Position numbers and translations under genes: made by a program
The notes under the pieces: model-generated
Seen by the model: only the letters and a program-made list of their open reading frames with translations
What the model was told of the DNA's origin: nothing
Database searches by the model: none
In this document: positions 60,944 to 64,000 of the stretch, in pieces
How positions within the stretch are numbered: the stretch's first letter is position 1
How the letters are laid out: the number at the start of each line of letters is the position of its first letter
Assembly: GCA_003167215.1 (NCBI GenBank)
Contig: PMTV01000047.1
Span: 1-64,000 of the forward strand
Source of the DNA: Acidobacteriota bacterium
GTDB taxonomy: Bacteria > Acidobacteriota > Terriglobia > Acidiferrales > UBA7541
Direction: 5' to 3'
Length of the DNA stretch: 64,000 nucleotides

Positions 60944-61472
60944 GCGTCCGGTTGGTCTTATTCCGCCGGGCGGCCGTCAATCTGTGCCCGATCCGTCGGA
61001 AGATTACGAGCACAGGGATGCCGACACCGGCAGCCTGCTGAAATTCGGGCTTGGACTTGTGATTGTCCTCATCGTCGTATTGTTTTCGATGAAATGGATG
61101 TTTTCTTACTTTGCGAAATCGCAACCGCTTGGGCCGCCGGCCTCCCCATTCGAGAACGTCCGTGTGTTGCCGCCGCAGCCGCGATTGCAAGTGAAACCCG
61201 GGGCGGATTTGCGCAGTTATTGTGGCGATCAAATGCAGAAACTCGACACCTATGCGTGGGTGGACCCGGAGAATGGCGTGGTTCGAATCCCGATTGACCG
61301 TGCAATCGACGTCACGATCGAGCGTGGTTTACCCGCGCGTCCCGCGAGCGCGGCACAATCATCCGCGCGCCCCCTGAGTATATTGCGCGAAGCAGCGTCA
61401 TCTCCCAATGGCCCGTGCGCCTATTGGACGCCGGAAGACGCAAAAGCAAAATCGCAGAATTTGGAGAAGTAG
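60927..61472 (+). CDS. Uncharacterised membrane protein in the act-cox operon (181 aa)
   Basis: A single membrane helix (LLKFGLGLVIVLIVVLFSMK, about 37-56) follows a hydrophilic N-terminus. The exported part has the conserved-looking block YCGDQMQKLDTYAWVDPENG, then VVRIPIDRAIDVTIERGLPA. It overlaps actF by 17 bp and is followed by the SCO gene. I know similar proteins only as unnamed neighbours of act/cox genes; a structural role in the oxidase supercomplex is possible. ATG 60933 is an alternative start. Confidence 0.75.
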   Translation: MSMETKRPVGLIPPGGRQSVPDPSEDYEHRDADTGSLLKFGLGLVIVLIVVLFSMKWMFSYFAKSQPLGPPASPFENVRVLPPQPRLQVKPGADLRSYCGDQMQKLDTYAWVDPENGVVRIPIDRAIDVTIERGLPARPASAAQSSARPLSILREAASSPNGPCAYWTPEDAKAKSQNLEK

Positions 61473-61491
61473 CTTGCTGGAGGGTTTCAGA

Positions 61492-62391
61492 GTGCGTAAG
61501 GCAGGTAGCGAAGTGCAAAAACTTTTTAATTTTTTCACGCCGGTAGGGACAGGATCGCTGCGGGCGTGCCTGATAGCTGCAGCGATAGCGCTTGCGCTTT
61601 TGCCGCTTTCAACCCACGCGCAGCTTCAGGGTCCGGTACAGGATATCGGCGTGCGCCCGTCTCTCCTCAAGGAAGTTGGGATCGACCAGAAATTAAATCA
61701 ATCGATCCCGCTGGATCTCGTCTTTCGCGACGAGCATGGAAAGTCCGTTCAGCTCGGCGAATATTTCGGCCAGAAACCAGTCATCCTGTCGATGGTCTAT
61801 TACAACTGCCCGATGCTCTGCACCCAGGTCCTCAACGGGCTCGAATCCAGCTTGAAGCTGATCCCGATGGACATCGGCAAGCAATTCAATGTGGTGACCG
61901 TCAGCATCGACCCGACCGAGCGGCCTGTTCTCGCCGAAGCCAAGCAGGCGCTCTATACCGGGCTGTACGGACGGCCGGGAGTAACGGACGGTTGGCATTT
62001 TCTTACCGGGGACGAACAACAAATCCGGCAGCTCGCGAACGCCTTGGGCTTTCGGTATGCGTACGATCCGGATTCAAAACAGTTCGCCCATGCCAGCGCA
62101 ATTATGATCGCGACTCCGGAAGGAAAAATTTCGCGCTACCTTTATGGCATTCAATTCCCGTCGCGAGATCTTCGTCTTGGTTTGGTAGAAGCTTCGGAAG
62201 GAAAAATCGGCACACCGGTCGATCAAGTGCTGCTCTTCTGCTACCACTACGACCCGTCCACCGGAAAATATGGGCTTTTGATCTCGCGCCTGATTCAACT
62301 TGCCGGTGCAGTCACGGTGCTGGCGATCGCCGGTCTTATATTGGTGCTCTACAAGAAAGAACATTACGCGCTGCCCGAACGAAGAACGTGA
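61492..62391 (+). CDS. SCO1/SenC copper chaperone for cytochrome oxidase
   Basis: The 299-aa thioredoxin-fold protein starts at GTG 61492 behind a strong GGAGGG site. The copper ligands are in YYNCPMLCTQV (CxxxC) and the histidine in FAHASAIMI. An N-terminal signal (CLIAAAIALALLPLSTHAQ) and a C-terminal membrane helix (GAVTVLAIAGLILVLY) anchor it. It delivers copper to the CuA site of CoxB, two genes on. Confidence 0.93.
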   Translation: MRKAGSEVQKLFNFFTPVGTGSLRACLIAAAIALALLPLSTHAQLQGPVQDIGVRPSLLKEVGIDQKLNQSIPLDLVFRDEHGKSVQLGEYFGQKPVILSMVYYNCPMLCTQVLNGLESSLKLIPMDIGKQFNVVTVSIDPTERPVLAEAKQALYTGLYGRPGVTDGWHFLTGDEQQIRQLANALGFRYAYDPDSKQFAHASAIMIATPEGKISRYLYGIQFPSRDLRLGLVEASEGKIGTPVDQVLLFCYHYDPSTGKYGLLISRLIQLAGAVTVLAIAGLILVLYKKEHYALPERRT

Positions 62392-62447
62392 AGCCTGCGG
62401 CCTGATAAGCCGGGCGGTACAAGAAAAGGGATACTTATAAATAGACC

Positions 62448-63446
62448 ATGATGGGCGCCATCCAAACCGGTTCCGATTTTCTGTTCGCAGCGGCGATTCA
62501 AGCGCCTCAGCTTCGTCCCGAGGCAGCTTCTTCCATTGCGGAGGGAGTTGATCATCTTTACTTTGCCCTCACTTTCATCACCTTGTTTTTTACCTTCATC
62601 ATTTTTTCCACGATTTTAGTCTTCATGGTGAAGTACCGCCGGCGCGCCGAAAACGAGCGCCCGCCCGACACGGGGGAACACCTAGGGCTTGAGCTAACCT
62701 GGACCATAATTCCCACGCTGATCTGCGTGGGGCTATTCCTCTGGGCTTCCAGCTTGTATTTTGAAAACTCTCGTCCTCCTTCGGCCTCCACTGAAATTTT
62801 CGTAATCGGCAAGCAGTGGATGTGGCACATCCAGCATCCCGAAGGCGTGCGGGAAATCAACGAGCTGCACGTTCCCGTCGGCGTGCCGGTGAAACTCACC
62901 ATGACCTCGGAAGACGTCATTCACGATTTCTACATCCCCGCATTTCGCGTGAAGAAGGACGTGATTCCCGGCCGCTATTCTTCGCTGTGGTTTCAAGCTA
63001 CAAAGATCGGTACCTATCACCTTTTCTGCGCGCAATACTGCGGAGCGGACCATGCCGAGATGCTCGGCTGGGTATACGTGATGTCGCCCGCGGATTACGC
63101 CGCGTGGCTCGCGGGAGGCGTTCCTAGTCAAACTATGCAGCAATCCGGCGAACTGATATTTAACAAACTCGGCTGCGCCTCTTGTCATCTTTCGGATGGC
63201 ACCGGGCGCGGCCCTTCACTCCTGGGAATTTACAGCAAGGAAGAGGAACTCAAGAATGGCGACAAGCGGCTTGTGGACGAAGCTTTTATTCGCCAGGCCA
63301 TTGTTAACCCCAATTCTGTCGTTTTGCCCAAATACCCGGCGATCATGCCCACCTTCCAGGGCCAGATCAACGAGGAACAAGTGCTGCAACTCGTCGCTTA
63401 CGTAAAGTCTCTGGCCTCGGAAGAAAGGAAGACGGACGGCAAATGA
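62448..63446 (+). CDS. coxB: Cytochrome c oxidase subunit II with fused cytochrome c
   Basis: A 332-aa protein with two N-terminal membrane helices. The CuA domain shows [34 protein letters not shown] and [15 protein letters not shown] with Cys/Cys/His/Met ligands. The C-terminal domain adds a haem c site [14 protein letters not shown] and axial Met in [10 protein letters not shown]. This makes it a caa3-type oxidase, which accepts electrons directly from alternative complex III. Its stop overlaps the coxA start (ATGA). Confidence 0.96.
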   Translation: MMGAIQTGSDFLFAAAIQAPQLRPEAASSIAEGVDHLYFALTFITLFFTFIIFSTILVFMVKYRRRAENERPPDTGEHLGLELTWTIIPTLICVGLFLWASSLYFENSRPPSASTEIFVIGKQWMWHIQHPEGVREINELHVPVGVPVKLTMTSEDVIHDFYIPAFRVKKDVIPGRYSSLWFQATKIGTYHLFCAQYCGADHAEMLGWVYVMSPADYAAWLAGGVPSQTMQQSGELIFNKLGCASCHLSDGTGRGPSLLGIYSKEEELKNGDKRLVDEAFIRQAIVNPNSVVLPKYPAIMPTFQGQINEEQVLQLVAYVKSLASEERKTDGK

Positions 63447-64000
63447 GCACGGCCACAATAGACGTTCCAGAAGTTCCGACCGGTTCGCGCGTTAATTACT
63501 TAAACGCGCAATATGGTGTGAAGTCGTGGCTTTTCACCACCGATCATAAACGTATCGCGCTCCTCTATCTTGTTTCAATTACCCTGATGTTTTTTATTGG
63601 CGGCTTTTTTGCCGTTCTTATGCGGCTTCATTTGATCGAGCCGCAGGGCGCGTTGGTTCAGCCGGAGACTTACAACAAGCTTTTCACCATGCACGGCGTC
63701 ATCATGGTCTTCTTCTTCCTGGTACCGTCCATTCCGGCCACGCTCGGGAATTTTCTGGTGCCGCTGATGATTGGCGCCCGCGACTTGGCGTTCCCAAGGC
63801 TCAATCTTATTAGCTGGTACATCTATGTTGTGGGTGCGTGCTTCACGTTGTATGCCGTCATTTCGGGGGGAGTAGATACCGGCTGGACGTTCTACACGCC
63901 CTACAGCAGTAGCTTTTCTCACACATCAGTGATTCCCACAGCCGTAGGCGTCTTCATCACCGGATTTTCTTCCATTCTCACCGGTCTCAATTTCGTCGTC
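63443..64000 (+). CDS. coxA: Cytochrome c oxidase subunit I, N-terminal part
   Basis: ATG 63443 begins a frame of 186 codons that is still open at the window edge. It reads [20 protein letters not shown], then [15 protein letters not shown] (the subunit I entry motif) and [18 protein letters not shown] with the low-spin haem a histidine, and continues with [20 protein letters not shown]. About four helices are in view; the haem-copper centre and proton-channel residues further on lie outside. Confidence 0.95.
   Translation, partial: MSTATIDVPEVPTGSRVNYLNAQYGVKSWLFTTDHKRIALLYLVSITLMFFIGGFFAVLMRLHLIEPQGALVQPETYNKLFTMHGVIMVFFFLVPSIPATLGNFLVPLMIGARDLAFPRLNLISWYIYVVGACFTLYAVISGGVDTGWTFYTPYSSSFSHTSVIPTAVGVFITGFSSILTGLNFVV

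Noticed and set aside
1-64000. CRISPR arrays, insertion sequences, integrases and prophage genes
   Set aside because: No regularly spaced direct repeats, transposase, recombinase or phage structural gene was seen on either strand.

Overview
The window looks like a chromosomal segment of an acidobacterium. This rests on family content and order (inference, not a database match): an alternative complex III (act) operon running into a caa3-type oxidase, lipid A genes of the LpxI type, HTH-TPR and TPR-rich regulators, a fused AroD-AroE, a DUF1272 zinc ribbon and GGCTAAAGCC-type palindromic repeats. The DNA is GC-rich, genes are closely packed, and many stop/start codons overlap by 4 bp (ATGA, GTGA, TTGA). 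No phage, insertion sequence, CRISPR array or rRNA was seen. The only RNA gene is the 3' part of a tRNA-Glu at the left edge.

Layout. 1-2204: tRNA end, an HTH/membrane/TPR regulator and a doubtful small ORF. 2231-9340 (minus): a complete Isc iron-sulfur cluster operon, iscR-iscS-(unknown 99-aa gene)-iscU-iscA-hscB-hscA-fdx-iscX-yfiT-like, with a good promoter and an IscR-like operator in front of iscR. 9778-16528 (plus): coaD, an aspartate aminotransferase, manA, manC, a phosphohexomutase, a cupin and a PhzF-like protein. 16602-22826 (minus): nusB-ribH, a 35-codon relic of an enoyl-CoA hydratase, a thiolase, a TPR protein with a degenerate GGDEF domain, and a YbhN-like membrane protein. 22997-28697: a MEDS-domain relic, a ribbon-helix-helix-like/SRPBCC gene pair behind nested palindromes, lepA, xseA, a DUF2905 gene and an exported DinB-fold protein. 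28767-37206: sucC-sucD-ndk (minus), DUF1272 and trpD (plus), aroDE-trpE-trpG-DUF1906 (minus). 37473-43208: an exported duplicated-domain protein, amrA, pgsA, hflX, a TetR regulator, miaA and a tiny membrane protein. 43216-47733 (minus): fabZ-lpxA-lpxI-Gfo/Idh oxidoreductase-TonB-like protein, nearly all overlapping. 47892-53112: three peptidases. 53403-64000 (plus): actC-A-B-D-E-F, an unknown membrane protein, SCO, coxB and the start of coxA.

How the parts work together. The respiratory block would take electrons from quinol through alternative complex III to a cytochrome-c-fused caa3 oxidase, with SCO serving the CuA site. The Isc operon supplies Fe-S clusters, which ActB and succinate dehydrogenase-type enzymes need, and its regulator appears to act on its own promoter. 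The lpx block builds lipid A and is coupled to an envelope TonB-like protein, so the organism should be diderm. The man genes supply GDP-mannose for surface glycans.

The most unusual items are: the unknown gene locked between iscS and iscU; an HscB with an N-terminal four-cysteine domain like that of animal HSC20; the enoyl-CoA hydratase reduced to its two ends while still abutting ribH; a dead GGDEF domain that keeps the RxxD inhibitory-site motif; nested palindromes over the start of the ribbon-helix-helix-like gene; a basic tail on SucD; and the displaced actC.
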